From: Macrocybe gigantea
Lineage: Eukaryota; Basidiomycota; Agaricomycetes; Agaricales; Callistosporiaceae
Length of the DNA stretch: 64,000 nucleotides
Direction: 5' to 3'
Assembly: GCA_011319805.1 (NCBI GenBank)
Contig: SJRY01000182.1
Span: forward strand, 34,335 to 98,334
Below, one piece after another: positions 1 through 10,564 of this stretch; within the stretch, counting starts at the first letter, position 1; every line of letters starts with the position of its first letter. A program made the translations under genes and the position numbers. The notes under the pieces are model-generated. The model was not told where the DNA came from, searched no databases, and worked only from the letters and a program-made list of their open reading frames with translations.

Positions 1-2330
1 GTTGTTGTGGGACTTCGTGCGGGTGCAGGGGTGCGTGTTTCTTTTGTCGGATGATTTTGTTTCGCTGACATGTTTCGCATCCATTGACATACTTCTTGAT
101 GTCTGTCAGCATTGATGGCCACCAATAGGTGCGGCTTATGAGCTCGTGCATGCGGTATTGCCCTGGGTGTCCTCCGATGGGTGTGTCGTGGTGTTCAAAC
201 ATGATGTTTTCCTTCAGTTTGTTGTCTGGAGGAACATAGATTTTTCCTCCTACGTATACGATGTGGTCATCTTCTGTGAACCAGTGTGGTTTTTCCTTCA
301 GTCCTGTTGTTACGATCGTCTCCCTTCGTGTGCATTGTCGAATTTGTTCTATCCTTGAGGATTCGATCATCGTGATTCCTCTTGTTTGTATTGTTTCGTT
401 ATTTTCTGCTTCTTCTTTCGTGGGTGTTCGTCCTCGAACATCATAAATTCGAAGTCTCGTTCATTATTCTCTTCCAGATGTCGAATGAATGCTGCTTCTT
501 TGATCATTTGTATGTCGTCCTTCTCTGCTAGGTTTTCTTCATATCCTGCCATTCGTGACAGGACATCCGCTTTTCCATTCGCCTTTCCTGGTACGTGTCG
601 TAGTTCGTAGTCGTATTCCTGTAATTTCAGGTACCAGCCAATCTGTCTCGAATTGAGTCGCTGCGGCTTCCGGAAGTATGATAGGTTCTTGTGATCCGTC
701 AATATTTCGAACTTCTCTCGAGCTTCGAGGAGGTATTGTCTCCATGTCTTTAGTGCGACCATTATCGCAAGAAGTTCCTTGTCGTAGATTTCGTAGTTTT
801 GTTCCGCTGGGGTCATGCATCTCGAAATGAATGCGATCGGATGCCATAGTCCTTTCTGCTGTTGTGATAGTACCGCTCCAATGGCATATCCTGAGGCGTC
901 CGTTTCGACTCGGAATTTTCCTTCTGTCTGTGGTAGTGCTAGAATGGGTGCTGAGGTTATATGTCGGATCAGTTCTTTGAAAGCGCCTTGTTGCTTGTCT
1001 GTCCACTGGAATGTTTTGTTTCCAGTCAACTCCGTCAGGGGTTTAGCGACCTTTGCATATCCCTTGATGAATCGTCGGTAAAAGTTCGTGAATCCCAAGA
1101 ACTTTTGTAGTTCTTTCTTCGTCTTTGGGGTTGGCCAGGATTGTACGGCTGTGATCTTTTCTGGTTCCATTTCTACCTTCCCTTCTCCTACGATGTATCC
1201 TAGTACTGGGACTTTCGATGATTCCCAGACGCATTTCGGTCCTTTGATGAACAGGTCGTTCTTGTTCAGTATTTCCATGACTTCTATGGTGTTCTTTTGG
1301 AGTTCCTCTCGTGTTCGTCCGATGATTATGATGTCGTCCATATAGATTATGCATGCTCTTCTTCGTATTTGGTCTTGGAAGAGGCTCGCCATCATTCGGC
1401 TAAAAGTGCCTGGTGCGTTGCACTGCCCAAAATACATGACTGTCGGTTCGAAGAGTCCTCTTGCTGTTAGGAAGGCTGCCTTCCATTCGTCCCCTTTCCG
1501 ATGCGCACGTTATTGTACCCCAGATAATATCGATCTTGCTAAAGTACTTTGCTCCTTGTAGTACGTCGAGGAGCTCGCTGATGCGTGGTAGTGGAAACTT
1601 GTCCTTGACCGTATATTTGTTTATTTCCCGGTAGTCTTGGATGAGTCGCTTGCTTCCATCCTTCTTATTGCGAAAGAAGCAGGGTGCTGCGTAAGGTGAT
1701 TTCGATGGGCGTATTTTTCCTGTTCGTAATCCTTCTTCGACGAAGGCATCTAGTTCCTCTAGCTCTTTCTGTGTCATCGGGTAGACCTTGCTCGGTATCG
1801 TTTTGGGTGCATCCTTGTTAAGTTTATTTCATGGTCCCATTCTTTGTGGTCTGGTAAGCGATCAAAGTTCTTCTCCTTGAAGAGGTGTTTGAATCTGATC
1901 AGATATGGGGGTATCTGGGTTCCTGTCTTGTCGCTGGCTGTGGTTTTCGCTGGTTCAGCCACCTTCTGTATCTTGATCGTCTGGTGGTTTATTTTGCACG
2001 TTTTGGGGCATCTGTCGAAGACAATTTCTCCTGTCCTCCATTTGATTGTTGGGTTGTGGTAGACAAGCCAGTCATGTCCTAGTAGCATGTCGGTTTTTCC
2101 GATATCGAGTACGATGGCTTCCATATGCTCCTTGTGTCCTTTAATGTCGATGTGGACCTCCGCTACTCGGTCTGCTGTTTTCTGACGATTGGGTGATCCG
2201 TCTGCATTTATGATGGGAATTTCTTGATTCGTCGTGTCTTCAGTCCGTTTTTGCTACTATCGCGGTGTTGATGCAGGTCCTATCCGCTCCGCTATCAACT
2301 TCTGGTGTTATCGTTGTGATTCCTTTTCGG
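1..2330 (-). CDS. pol: pol of the gypsy element: protease, RT, RNase H, start of integrase (partial, frame broken)
   Basis: The protease active site DSGAD lies at 2288-2296. The retropepsin C-terminal part follows (IGKTDMLLGHDWLV, about 2060-2110). Reverse transcriptase begins near 1770 and carries FRNKKDGSKRLIQDYR, YFSKID, QCNAPGTFSRMM and the catalytic YMDD in CIIYMDDIIII (about 1330-1350). RNase H follows with DASGYAIGAVLSQQ, YDKELLAI and ILTDHKNL (about 680-910). Integrase enters with the H2C2 zinc finger (HHDTPIGGHPG...YWWP...CETCQRNK) at about 40-205 and leaves the window before the catalytic core. Frame changes near 1508-1530 sit inside the conserved WGYNNVRIRKGDEWKAAF stretch and are each restored by one added base, so activity cannot be excluded on this evidence. 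There is also a frame change near 2250. Confidence 0.9.
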
Positions 2331-2519
2331 TTCGTATCCTTGCTGGTACTGCGAGCTCTTTCCTCTTTGGTGGTTTGTCCCCTTGGATGGTTTTTCTTGG
2401 TGCTTCAGATCGCTTGGCAGGAATGGTGTATTTCAGAGTATGGGATGATCTACATCCGGTATCGAAGCGAGTCTGTTTCAGTTGTATGGGTCGCGATTTA
2501 GCACCTCCTAGTCGGACCC

Positions 2520-4260
2520 TTCGGCAAAACCCTCTTTGTCAGAGCTTTCTTCATCCTTGTCTTCTTCGTCCTCTCCTTCTTCTTCTTTCACTTCTCTGAC
2601 CCGGGATTTTCCTTTCTTCTTCTTCTTGCAGTTTCGTGCATAGTGTCCCTTTAAGCCACAGTTGAAACATGTGACATTTGCTGCTCCTTTTCGTGGTTCC
2701 GGGCAGTTTCGTGAGAGTGTCCTGGTTTATTGCAGTTGAAGCAGTTGTTGCTTCGTACTTTGTCGACTTCCATGGCCTGTCCTGCTCCTCGGCTTGGATT
2801 TCCGGCCTTGCGCTGATTGCTTGTGAATTCTCCTCTCATCACATTTCTGTGTTCATCGATGTTTCGTCCAATGCTCGAACTGTCTTGATATATTCATCTC
2901 CATCTGTTGGAAGTGTGGAGATTGAGTGTACGGCTTCTGCTGTCCTTCGGTTTAAGCTCTTCTCGAGTAGGAAACGAGGGGCTGTTCCTGTCATTCCTGC
3001 TTTCCCTGCGAGGTCTACGAATTCATCCAGAAATTCGTCGATGGGTCGGTTTCCCTGTCTGATGTTGAATAGTTTGCTTCCTGCTTGTGATGGCGACATG
3101 ACGTTGCTGAATCGTGTCTCTATCTCGGTTATGAAGTCGGCCCATGTGCTTTGGTTGGTAGTGGTGTCGATCTTCTTTGATGCCCAGTGGGCTCCGGGTC
3201 CGTCGGTCATTCTAGACAGGACCGCTCCAATCTTCTGTGTATCCGTGAGGTCCCATGTGCGGTTATGTAGAGTTTCATCTTTCTCCACCAAATATCGAAG
3301 GACGTTCGATCTCCTGTAAAGGATTTCGGGTCGGCGATGATTCCCTTGTATTCTGTCGTCATCCTTTGGGGGTTTTCTTCGTCGTTCTCTTGGTCTTGGT
3401 CTTCCTGTTCCTGGATCTGTTGTTCTTGGGTCTGCTGTGCTTGTACTTGGGCTTGCTGTTCTTGGAGCTGTTTCTGTCTTCGCTCCTCTCTCTGTTCTTT
3501 CCAGTAGTCTAGGTCGACTCCTGCGATTCTACAAGCTTGTTCAAAATCGGCCCACTCTGCGGCGGTCGGTCCGGTTGTCTTTGGTAATCCTTTTCGCTCC
3601 CTCCACCGATAGTATTCGTCCCAGTCGCTGTTGCTTACTTTCGCCACGGTGGTGCGATTCTCTCCTTATGCAGTGCTTCGGCGGATTGGTCCTCTGAAGG
3701 GTTTGGCGGTTTCGTTCCTGTGTGTCCTTGACTCTGGTGTCGTTCTCGTTGGTTCTGTCGTACGCTCTGTGCGTCGTGCCCTCTCTGTATCAGTATGTCT
3801 TCCTCCTGTGTTCGGCGATTATAGTTCTCGATCTGTTGTCGCCTAAAATCTCGGGCTTGTGTTCGTTCTTCTCTTGTTTTCTTGCGGATGGGTTCGTCCT
3901 CTTCTTCGGCAAGAAGATTCTGGTCTGACCACAGCTCTTCTGGGCTTATCCCGTATTCTCCTTCTAGGAAGAGTTCTGCAATGAGTTGTGCTGCTCCTTC
4001 GCTGAGATCTCAGCGGGCTCGTCTGTGGTGGTGAAGGCAAACTCTCTCAGAAATGCCTGTTCTTCGTCGTCGCTACTTGGTGTAGGCGTGCGCTCTCTCT
4101 TTCGTTTATTTGGATTGCTAGTGTCTCTGCGGATGGCGTGGACTGTCTCTGCGAATGGCGTGGACTGCAATGTCTGGTCTACTTCTCTGAGCCAAGTGCT
4201 CTCGTCGCTCGTGCTAGTGCTCGCTGGGTCGGCGACCGCTTGTCGTCGAATGTTGATCAA
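2520..4260 (-). CDS. gag: gag of the gypsy element, frame broken
   Basis: The coding track starts just inside the LTR and proceeds through an acidic, charged N-terminus (KRKRERTPTPSSDDEEQA), a glutamine-rich stretch near 3400-3480, the retrotransposon gag core (FDIWWRKMKLYI, then RTWDLTDTQKIGAVLSRM at about 3190-3300) and two zinc knuckles (CFNCNKPGH at about 2735 and CFNCGLKGHYARNC at about 2660), ending in a lysine- and glutamate-rich tail. The frame changes near 3980, 3262 and 2712, and each change is explained by one missing base. No ATG is seen at the upstream end of the open frame, so the start is not fixed. The function is capsid formation and binding of element RNA. The domain identity is clear, but the exact ends are not. 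Confidence 0.8.
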
Positions 4261-4313
4261 GTCTTTGATAAAGCGTGACGTGGTGTGTGTGTGAGTCTGA
4301 GCGAGTCTCGACG

Positions 4314-4326
4314 AGGCTTAATATCT
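4314..4326 (-). promoter_or_regulatory. Primer-binding site, self-priming (Tf1/sushi) type
   Basis: Directly after the LTR end, the minus strand reads AG and then ATATTAAGCCT (4324-4314). This is the exact reverse complement of AGGCTTAATAT at 4412-4402, the predicted first 11 bases of the transcript. It does not begin with the TGG that a tRNA 3' end would need. The arrangement matches the Tf1 family, in which the 5' end of the RNA folds back, is cleaved and primes minus-strand synthesis. Confidence 0.78.
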
Positions 4327-4646
4327 TGTTAGGCTAGACGAATCTCAGAAGGACTCGGGCAGACTAAGTGCGAGAGTGGTCTTGAGATGATGGCAAAAGG
4401 AATATTAAGCCTAGCGCTACTGGTACATCTGGGAGTCCTTATATACATTACAGTACTCGAGCACGGACCATGGGCTGCGCAATGCTGTGGACTGCGGATG
4501 AGTAAGACTGGAAAGAGATGACTCAGGATGACTAGGGAAGTGGGATGACTCGATGGCTGCGCGCTGTGCAGCATGATGGGGGAGATAAGGGATGTGGGAA
4601 AGATAAGATAAGAAAATGAATAGTCCTTTGGGCAGCGTCTGTAACA
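4327..4646 (-). repeat. 5' LTR of the gypsy element (320 bp)
   Basis: On the minus strand the LTR begins TGTTA at 4646 and ends TAACA at 4327, a 5 bp terminal inverted repeat with the canonical TG...CA ends. It contains a TATA box (4439-4445) and is followed two bases downstream by the primer-binding site. The outer boundary is supported by the right inverted-repeat arm, which is identical up to 4647 and then reads unrelated sequence instead of LTR. The partner LTR is off the window, so the length cannot be confirmed by pairwise comparison. Confidence 0.82.
4439..4445 (-). promoter_or_regulatory. LTR TATA box, predicted start of RNA near 4412
   Basis: The minus strand reads TATATAA here. About 33 bases downstream, at 4412, begins AGGCTTAATAT, the 11-mer complementary to the primer-binding site. 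The spacing fits TATA-directed initiation at exactly the base that self-priming needs as +1. Confidence 0.75.
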
Positions 4647-4732
4647 AATCACCTCTTACATTTACTCCGCCGTCTCAGAGGCTGAGGTCGCTGTTCTCTT
4701 GTCATTATCCAGGCTGTCTAGCATGCTATCTG

Positions 4733-7258
4733 ATGCCTAAAGCTTCTTCTTCAGCTCACATGCTACGAACCAAGCCGTATGAGGCTTCACGGCAACCCAA
4801 GACCTTGTCCAAAGTCAATCAACAGAAGAACGAGCAGAGCCGCAAGTTTAGTCGCGCACCTACAACCGTCAAGAAGTATGACGAAAATGTCAAGCGTGCC
4901 CGCGGATGGTTGGCAAGCTATTTTCAATGTCCAAAGGAGGAAGACGAGGATGGGAGGGGTGTCATGGTGATGGCCAGCGATGAAGATGAGCTTGGGCCTC
5001 CTATGGTGGACGACAACATCTATAACGACCCTCAATTCAAGCATGCACTCAGCGACGTACCAAACCAATACTCAGACAAGGCCCTTGCCCTGTACATGTT
5101 CTTCAAGGTTTTCCACCAGAACTGTGGCCAGAACACGGCCGAAAATGCCTACTCAGCCTTCAAGGCTCTTTGGGAACAGATGTGAGTAAGCCATTGCTGT
5201 CACATAGGGCAACTCACCAAATTCAACTCGAAACAGTGGAGAGGGCATCTACAATGGGAAGTGGGGCTATAATCCACTGCAGGACCGGTGGGAAGGCAAC
5301 CCGGCGACATCACCTGAGGTCCAGCATGTGCGAAAGGCCGTGAGGAACAAGTGTGGAACTGACCGAGGAGACCGCAAGCATTCTCTGCCAATGTCGAAGG
5401 AATATATGGACCGTGTGTTTGCATGGTCAGAAAAGGCATGCCCAGCAGCCTTGTTTGAGTCGCCGTCAGAGCTGATAGCAGAGCGAGCATTGAAGGTGAA
5501 GCATCTTGAGTTTCGCGCATTCGCAGCGACTGGCTGGACGATCTGGTCAAGGTACAGAACATCGTGCATTATTCAAAACACTCACGACATTGACCCACAT
5601 GTGTGCTGTCTTCAGAAATTTTGAGCTAGTCAAGCTACGGAAGAAGGACATCAGCGACATCACGTCTGATCCATCGAGGTACAACAGGCCGTACTTCACC
5701 TTGCACCTTGAACATCGAAAGGGCTGGTTGAGGCAGCTGGACAAGACATTAAAGGAGCCAGACCTGAGAAGTACGTGTGCCGTCAAACTCATGTCCATGG
5801 AATGTAATGCTGATGAGAGAAACTCACATGGTCAGGTAACACGTTCAAGATCTTCCCCCAGCCCAGCCTTCCTGCATGCGACGCCCATGTCTGGCTACGA
5901 AAATGGATTCACTTTTTGGAAAACGAGATCTACGGACGGCACCTCTTACCAGAAGACTACATCTTTCCTGCCATGGGTGCCAATGGACTGGTGCAGCCAG
6001 GTGAACACATCAGTTATGACATGGTGCAAAAGTGGTTGAATGAGTTTACCATGAATGCACAGCTTCCACGGGTGAATGGAGCTAGTTTCTCAACACATTG
6101 CTTCCGACGCGGTGGAGCCCAGTACCGGTTTATGTTCGCACCTGTTGGTCAGCGGTGGAGCTTGCGTGTCGTGAGATGGTGGGGTGGATGGGCTGAAGGG
6201 GAACAGGTGAGTGCCAGTATTCACGCCGCTCTCCATCACTGAAATTCTTACCTTCATCCCAGCGCGATACCCTCATCTGCTACCTTCTGGACGAGCTTCA
6301 GTGGTACGAGAGTGACCACAGCGATGCACTTGCCTCCATCCAGCACAACACTGACATCTCATTCTTGGGCGAGCATCAGCTTGTGGCACCTGCCACGGTT
6401 GGAGAGATGTGGACAATGTATTCCGCACTATCAGCAGACATTGCGCGGATCGAGAGTCATGTCACGGCACTCCGAGAAGTGGCCATCGCAAGTCTTGCTG
6501 CCATTGCTTGCACTAGCGGTACGTTCTTCTCCATTTCTTTCTTCGCAGTCTCTCTCTGACTAACAGGCTATCCTATAGCTGTCTCCAAGGTCCTCGGGAG
6601 CACTCATCTCCACATGCAATCAGATCGCCATGCCACTCTGATTGCACCACCACCCCCTCCGTCCTCTGCCAGTGACTATCTCCTTCCTCACACCATTTCC
6701 TCGACTCCTCCATCTTTCTCCATGACACCCACAGCTCCTGTTCCCTCAGGCCTCATGGACCATTCCCAGCCAGATCCAGTTAGCATGGCCAGGACAAGCC
6801 GACCGAAAGCGAGCTCGAACATCGTCCCACCATTCAAGCTGGTGATTCCGGATGTTCCAGGGAAGGACGGCCAGGGGAGATCACTGCCACGTTCGGATTC
6901 ATGGCGTGAGATTGTGCAGCACTGGGAGCACGGCGCGCCATCTCGTGGGCTGCAAACGGCACTGAAGGATTGGCTGGAGGAGTGGCTGAAGGGCAGCAAC
7001 AGGAAGCTTTTTGGGTCAAAGTATCATATGCGGCGCATCATCGCCGAGGAATTCCTCTGCACGTAAGTTCTCATTTCAACCTCAATTTCTCATCGTGCTA
7101 ATTCTAATTGTTCATGCCCCCCTTGCTCAAGGTATGGACGAGACGAAGCAAAGTTCCTCAGCGCTTATCCCAAGGCCAACAATGGCCATTCAGCTCTCTT
7201 CGCAGCCATCAATATTGCACGAGAGAAGCGCGGCGACCTCAAGCCTCGCAAGCGGTGA
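4733..7258 (+). CDS. Crypton-type tyrosine recombinase, left copy
   Basis: The gene has seven exons: 4733-5181, 5237-5551, 5616-5770, 5836-6206, 6263-6518, 6579-7062 and 7132-7258. All introns are GT-AG, and 2157 nt of coding sequence give 718 residues with no internal stop. The tyrosine-recombinase catalytic set is visible: Arg255 in SRNFELVKLRKKDI, His394-x-x-Arg397 in STHCFRRGG, a GGW motif, and Tyr437 in LICYLLDEL. The N-terminus (about 30-150) looks like a SAM-like core-binding domain. After a proline-rich linker, the C-terminus (about 590-690; WREIVQHWEHG...DWLEEW...MRRII) resembles the GCR1_C DNA-binding domain that typifies fungal Cryptons. The protein would cut and rejoin DNA through a 3'-phosphotyrosine, moving a circular intermediate. 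Two residues differ from the presumed ancestor through CpG decay: Cys436 (Arg in the other arm), next to the nucleophile, and Trp480 (Arg in the other arm). The family call is from motifs, not from a search. Confidence 0.88.
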
Positions 7259-7722
7259 CTTGCCAGAGTCCCTTTCCTTTCTTTTTTCCTTCGTCCTTCC
7301 ACCTTGATAGCTTACATAGTCTTCGTATTACTCCTCTGGAATGCTTTCGTTGCTTTCGTCACTCGCTTTCCCGTAGTTTCCGATTTATCTTACAGACAGG
7401 TAACTGCACCATGTAATTCTGCTGATATGATACTCAAGAATTTTAATCGTCTCTTTTTTGTGATGTTCTCTTGGCAATGAGCAAGAAATGCCGAGGACGA
7501 TGTGGCGTGCATGGTTGGACATGGCCCGCATTATTCCTCTCCACCCTGCACCCTGCACCCTCGGGCTCGATCTTTCCCTCTTTTTTTTTTTTTACGATGA
7601 TTACACGTATGCAACGGGCACCATCTCACAGCTCGTAACCTTTGGGTTATGGATCGGTTATCCCAGGGCAGGAGGTATAGAGAACAACCACAACTACAAG
7701 CTATCTCAATCACGGTGACTGC
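7259..7722 (+). other. Recombinase 3' flank in the left arm
   Basis: This stretch of 464 bases after the recombinase stop contains pyrimidine-rich sequence, a short direct repeat (CACCCTGCACCCTGCACC near 7551) and a T13 run (7581-7593). I see no gene in it. Its mirror image is 10565-11027. Confidence 0.6.
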
Positions 7723-8650
7723 TGCATTGTTACTCATGATCCTGGGCTTAAACTTGACCTATTTTCAACGTAGATTACGGGCGTACATCGGCCGCTGCCG
7801 CGCGATGCGTCATTGTGGAGATATGGGAGGTAGATGGGGGGAGGGGGGATGAGCACAGCACCACAGCTTGCTTCAGTGACTTGTGCATTGTTCCTCATGA
7901 TCCTCAACTCCAACGTGACCTATTTCCGACGTAGATTACGGGCGTGCAACGCCTGTTGCTGCGCGACATGTTGTTGTGGAGATGAGGTGGAGGGAGGGCT
8001 GATGAGCACCCCAGCTTGCCTCGGTGAGTCCTGCATTGTTTCTCATGATCATGGGCTTAAACTCGACCTATTTTTTGACGTAGATTACGGGCGTGCAATG
8101 CCTGTTGCCGTGTGATGCATCGTCGTGGAGCTATGGGAGGTGAATGGGCTAATGGCGACACAGAGGTGCATCTCGACGCTCGATGAGTCCTGCACATTCC
8201 CCCGTGGTCCTGGGCTCCAACCTGACCTATTTTTGACGAGGAATCCAGGCGTACAATTGGCGCTGCCGCGCGGTGCGCCGTTGCAGAGATATGACATGTG
8301 AGGTCGTGGCATCATGGAGAACGACAGCCCCATCTCGGTGAGTCGTGCATATTTTTTCATGGTCCTAGCCTCGAAACTAGCCTGTATTTGGGCAACAATT
8401 GCTGGCGTGCAATCGGCGCTGTTGCGCGGTGCGTCATTTGAGAGGAGATATGGGACATGGGTGGAGTGACGGAGAGCCACAGCCCCATCTCGGTGAGTTC
8501 TGCCTATCTCCTCATGATCCCGAACTCAAACTCGACCTATTTTGCATGCAGAACACGGGCGTACAAGGGGCGTTACGGTGCGGCATGGTGTTGTCGAGAT
8601 ATGGGGAGGTTGACGGGGTCACACCTCACTCATGTACTATTTACCAGTAT
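7723..8650 (+). repeat. Six degenerate tandem repeats of about 155 bp, left arm
   Basis: Units begin with TGCAT/TGCC-like sequence at about 7723, 7884, 8032, 8191, 8346 and 8501, so the spacings are 161, 148, 159, 155 and 155. Each unit carries the same ordered landmarks: CTCATGATC or a variant, GACCTATTTT, a variant of TAGATTACGGGCGTGCAA, a GC-rich stretch like GCTGCCGCGCG, and GGAGATATGGGA, ending in CGGTGAGT. The copies are far more diverged from each other than the two arms are, so the array predates the inverted duplication. Short open frames inside it look incidental. The function is unknown; an array of protein-binding sites is one possibility. Confidence 0.85.
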
Positions 8651-8969
8651 CGTTCCTAAAAGATGTATTGGAGTTTCGATGCGCTGATGCTCCCTCGTGC
8701 ATATCGAGCTGTCCACGTCCCCACGTCGATGCCCGACGAGCGGGCTGCATGGGGCCCCCACGCGCACCTATGGGTCCATATATTCTGCTGTTTGTGACCA
8801 AGGCCCCAGCGCGCCGCGAAACGGTGACGAAACGGCAGCATTACATCAGCGGCACCCGCCCATGCCGGGGATGCCGGAACTCCGCCCATCACCTGGCCTC
8901 ACATTACCGATCGGCGATCACGCAGTCGTTCCCACCCCGCCAACGGGGCGTAAATTTCTCAGAGAAAGC

Positions 8970-9317
8970 GTGAGGCTAGCCAAGTCTCTCTTGGCCGAAA
9001 AGTTCACCGCTCCTAAGTAACTTACCTCAAACCCATCGTACTCTGCTCACAATATTAGGGTCTCTGGCCGGCGCGCATGTGATAACTTCACTATTATCAT
9101 GGTGCTCAATTCAATTCTCAACTCCGAGTTGCACCTTGAAGTGTAGGAGCAGACGAAGCCTAATCTGGCCTGTGTATGTACGTTAGCTCAACATATTTTC
9201 GGGCTTGCGAACCACGAGGCTCTTACACACCAGAATATTTGACTACCACGCGAAGCGGCACTAATAGATTAGACGGTGTGAGCATCAACATGCTATCCCG
9301 CATTTCGAATCGTGGGT
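8970..9317. other. 348 bp unique spacer between the inverted arms
   Basis: This sequence is present once. It has no convincing coding frame and no obvious similarity to either arm. The junctions are sharp: AGAGAAAGC followed by GTGAGGCT on the left, and, read outward from the right arm, AGAGAAAGC followed by ACCCACGA. If the arms are two separate insertions, this is host DNA trapped between them. If they arose by inverted duplication, it is the loop sequence. Confidence 0.7.
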
Positions 9318-9636
9318 GCTTTCTCTGAGAAATTTATGCCCCATTGGCGGGGTGGGAACGACCGCGTGATCGCCGATCGGTAATGTGAGGCCAGGTGATG
9401 GGCGGAGTTCCGGCATCCCCGGCATGGGCGGGTGCCGCTGATGTAATGCTGCCGTTTCGTCACCGTTTCGCGGCACGCTGGGGCCTTGGTCACAAACAGC
9501 AGAATATATGGACCCATAGGTGCGCGTGGGGGCCCCATGCAGCCCGCTCGTCGGGCGTCGACGTGGGGACGTGGACAGCTCGATATGCACGAGGGAGCAT
9601 CAGCGCATCGAAACTCCAATACATCTTTTAGGAACG

Positions 9637-10564
9637 ATACTGGTAAATAGTACATGAGTGAGGTGTGACCCCGTCAACCTCCCCATATCTCGACAACACC
9701 ATGCCGCACCGTAACGCCCCTTGTACGCCCGTGTTCTGCATGCAAAATAGGTCGAGTTTGAGTTCGGGATCATGAGGAGATAGGCAGAACTCACCGAGAT
9801 GGGGCTGTGGCTCTCCGTCACTCCACCCATGTCCCATATCTCCTCTCAAATGACGCACCGCGCAACAGCGCCGATTGCACGCCAGCAATTGTTGCCCAAA
9901 TACAGGCTAGTTTCGAGGCTAGGACCATGAAAAAATATGCACGACTCACCGAGATGGGGCTGTCGTTCTCCATGATGCCACGACCTCACATGTCATATCT
10001 CTGCAACGGCGCACCGCGCGGCAGCGCCAATTGTACGCCTGGATTCCTCGTCAAAAATAGGTCAGGTTGGAGCCCAGGACCACGGGGGAATGTGCAGGAC
10101 TCATCGAGCGTCGAGATGCACCTCTGTGTCGCCATTAGCCCATTCACCTCCCATAGCTCCACGACGATGCATCACACGGCAACAGGCATTGCACGCCCGT
10201 AATCTACGTCAAAAAATAGGTCGAGTTTAAGCCCATGATCATGAGAAACAATGCAGGACTCACCGAGGCAAGCTGGGGTGCTCATCAGCCCTCCCCTCCA
10301 CCTCATCTCCACAACAACATGTCGCGCAGCAACAGGCGTTGCACGCCCGTAATCTACGTCGGAAATAGGTCACGTTGGAGTTGAGGATCATGAGGAACAA
10401 TGCACAAGTCACTGAAGCAAGCTGTGGTGCTGTGCTCATCCCCCCTCCCCCATCTACCTCCCATATCTCCACAATGACGCATCGCGCGGCAGCGGCCGAT
10501 GTACGCCCGTAATCTACGTTGAAAATAGGTCAAGTTTAAGCCCAGGATCATGAGTAACAATGCA
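9637..10564 (-). repeat. Six degenerate tandem repeats of about 155 bp, right arm
   Basis: This is the mirror image of the array at 7723-8650. It carries no substitution relative to the left copy; the only differences are the two G-run length changes. The two arrays lie closer to the central spacer than the recombinase genes do. Confidence 0.85.

Larger units (their letters stand above)
1..4646 (-). mobile_element. Ty3/gypsy LTR retrotransposon, 5' part (3' end outside the window)
   Basis: The minus strand reads, from 4646 downwards: LTR, primer-binding site, gag with zinc knuckles, aspartic protease, reverse transcriptase, RNase H and the start of integrase. The order protease-RT-RNase H-integrase defines Ty3/gypsy. 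The element runs off the left edge in the integrase zinc-binding domain, so the rest of integrase, any chromodomain and the 3' LTR are not visible. The frame is broken at several places by what look like missing single bases. The priming site is complementary to the predicted 5' end of the element's own RNA, as in Tf1/sushi elements. It is inserted at the outer edge of the left inverted-repeat arm. Confidence 0.93.
4647..8969 (+). repeat. Left arm of a 4.3 kb inverted repeat (Crypton-like unit)
   Basis: This 4323 bp stretch reappears in reverse complement at 9318-13639. Comparison over the whole length gives ten substitutions, all CpG transitions, and three homopolymer-length differences: T13 against T12 at 7581-7593, G6 against G5 near 7846, and G3 against G4 near 7993. 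The arm holds the recombinase gene (4733-7258), a short AT-rich stretch, and the tandem repeat (7723-8650). Its last bases contain a 13 bp palindrome, TTTCTCAGAGAAA (8956-8968). The outer edge abuts the LTR of the gypsy element, so the original unit may extend further and resume beyond the retrotransposon. Confidence 0.97.

Noticed and set aside
4655..4660. LTR start at TGTAAG, a little further right
   Set aside because: That sequence is shared with the right arm, which has no LTR, so it belongs to the arm. TGTTA at 4646 also pairs with TAACA at 4327.
4733..7258. Starship captain (DUF3435 recombinase)
   Set aside because: The C-terminal GCR1_C-like domain and the compact 4.3 kb unit fit Cryptons. 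No large cargo or DUF3435-like N-terminus is seen. A profile search would decide.
7488..8973. Several 60-130 codon open frames in the tandem repeat region
   Set aside because: They fall in repeat units on both strands and are copied in mirror image only because the arms are. There is no codon structure or motif.
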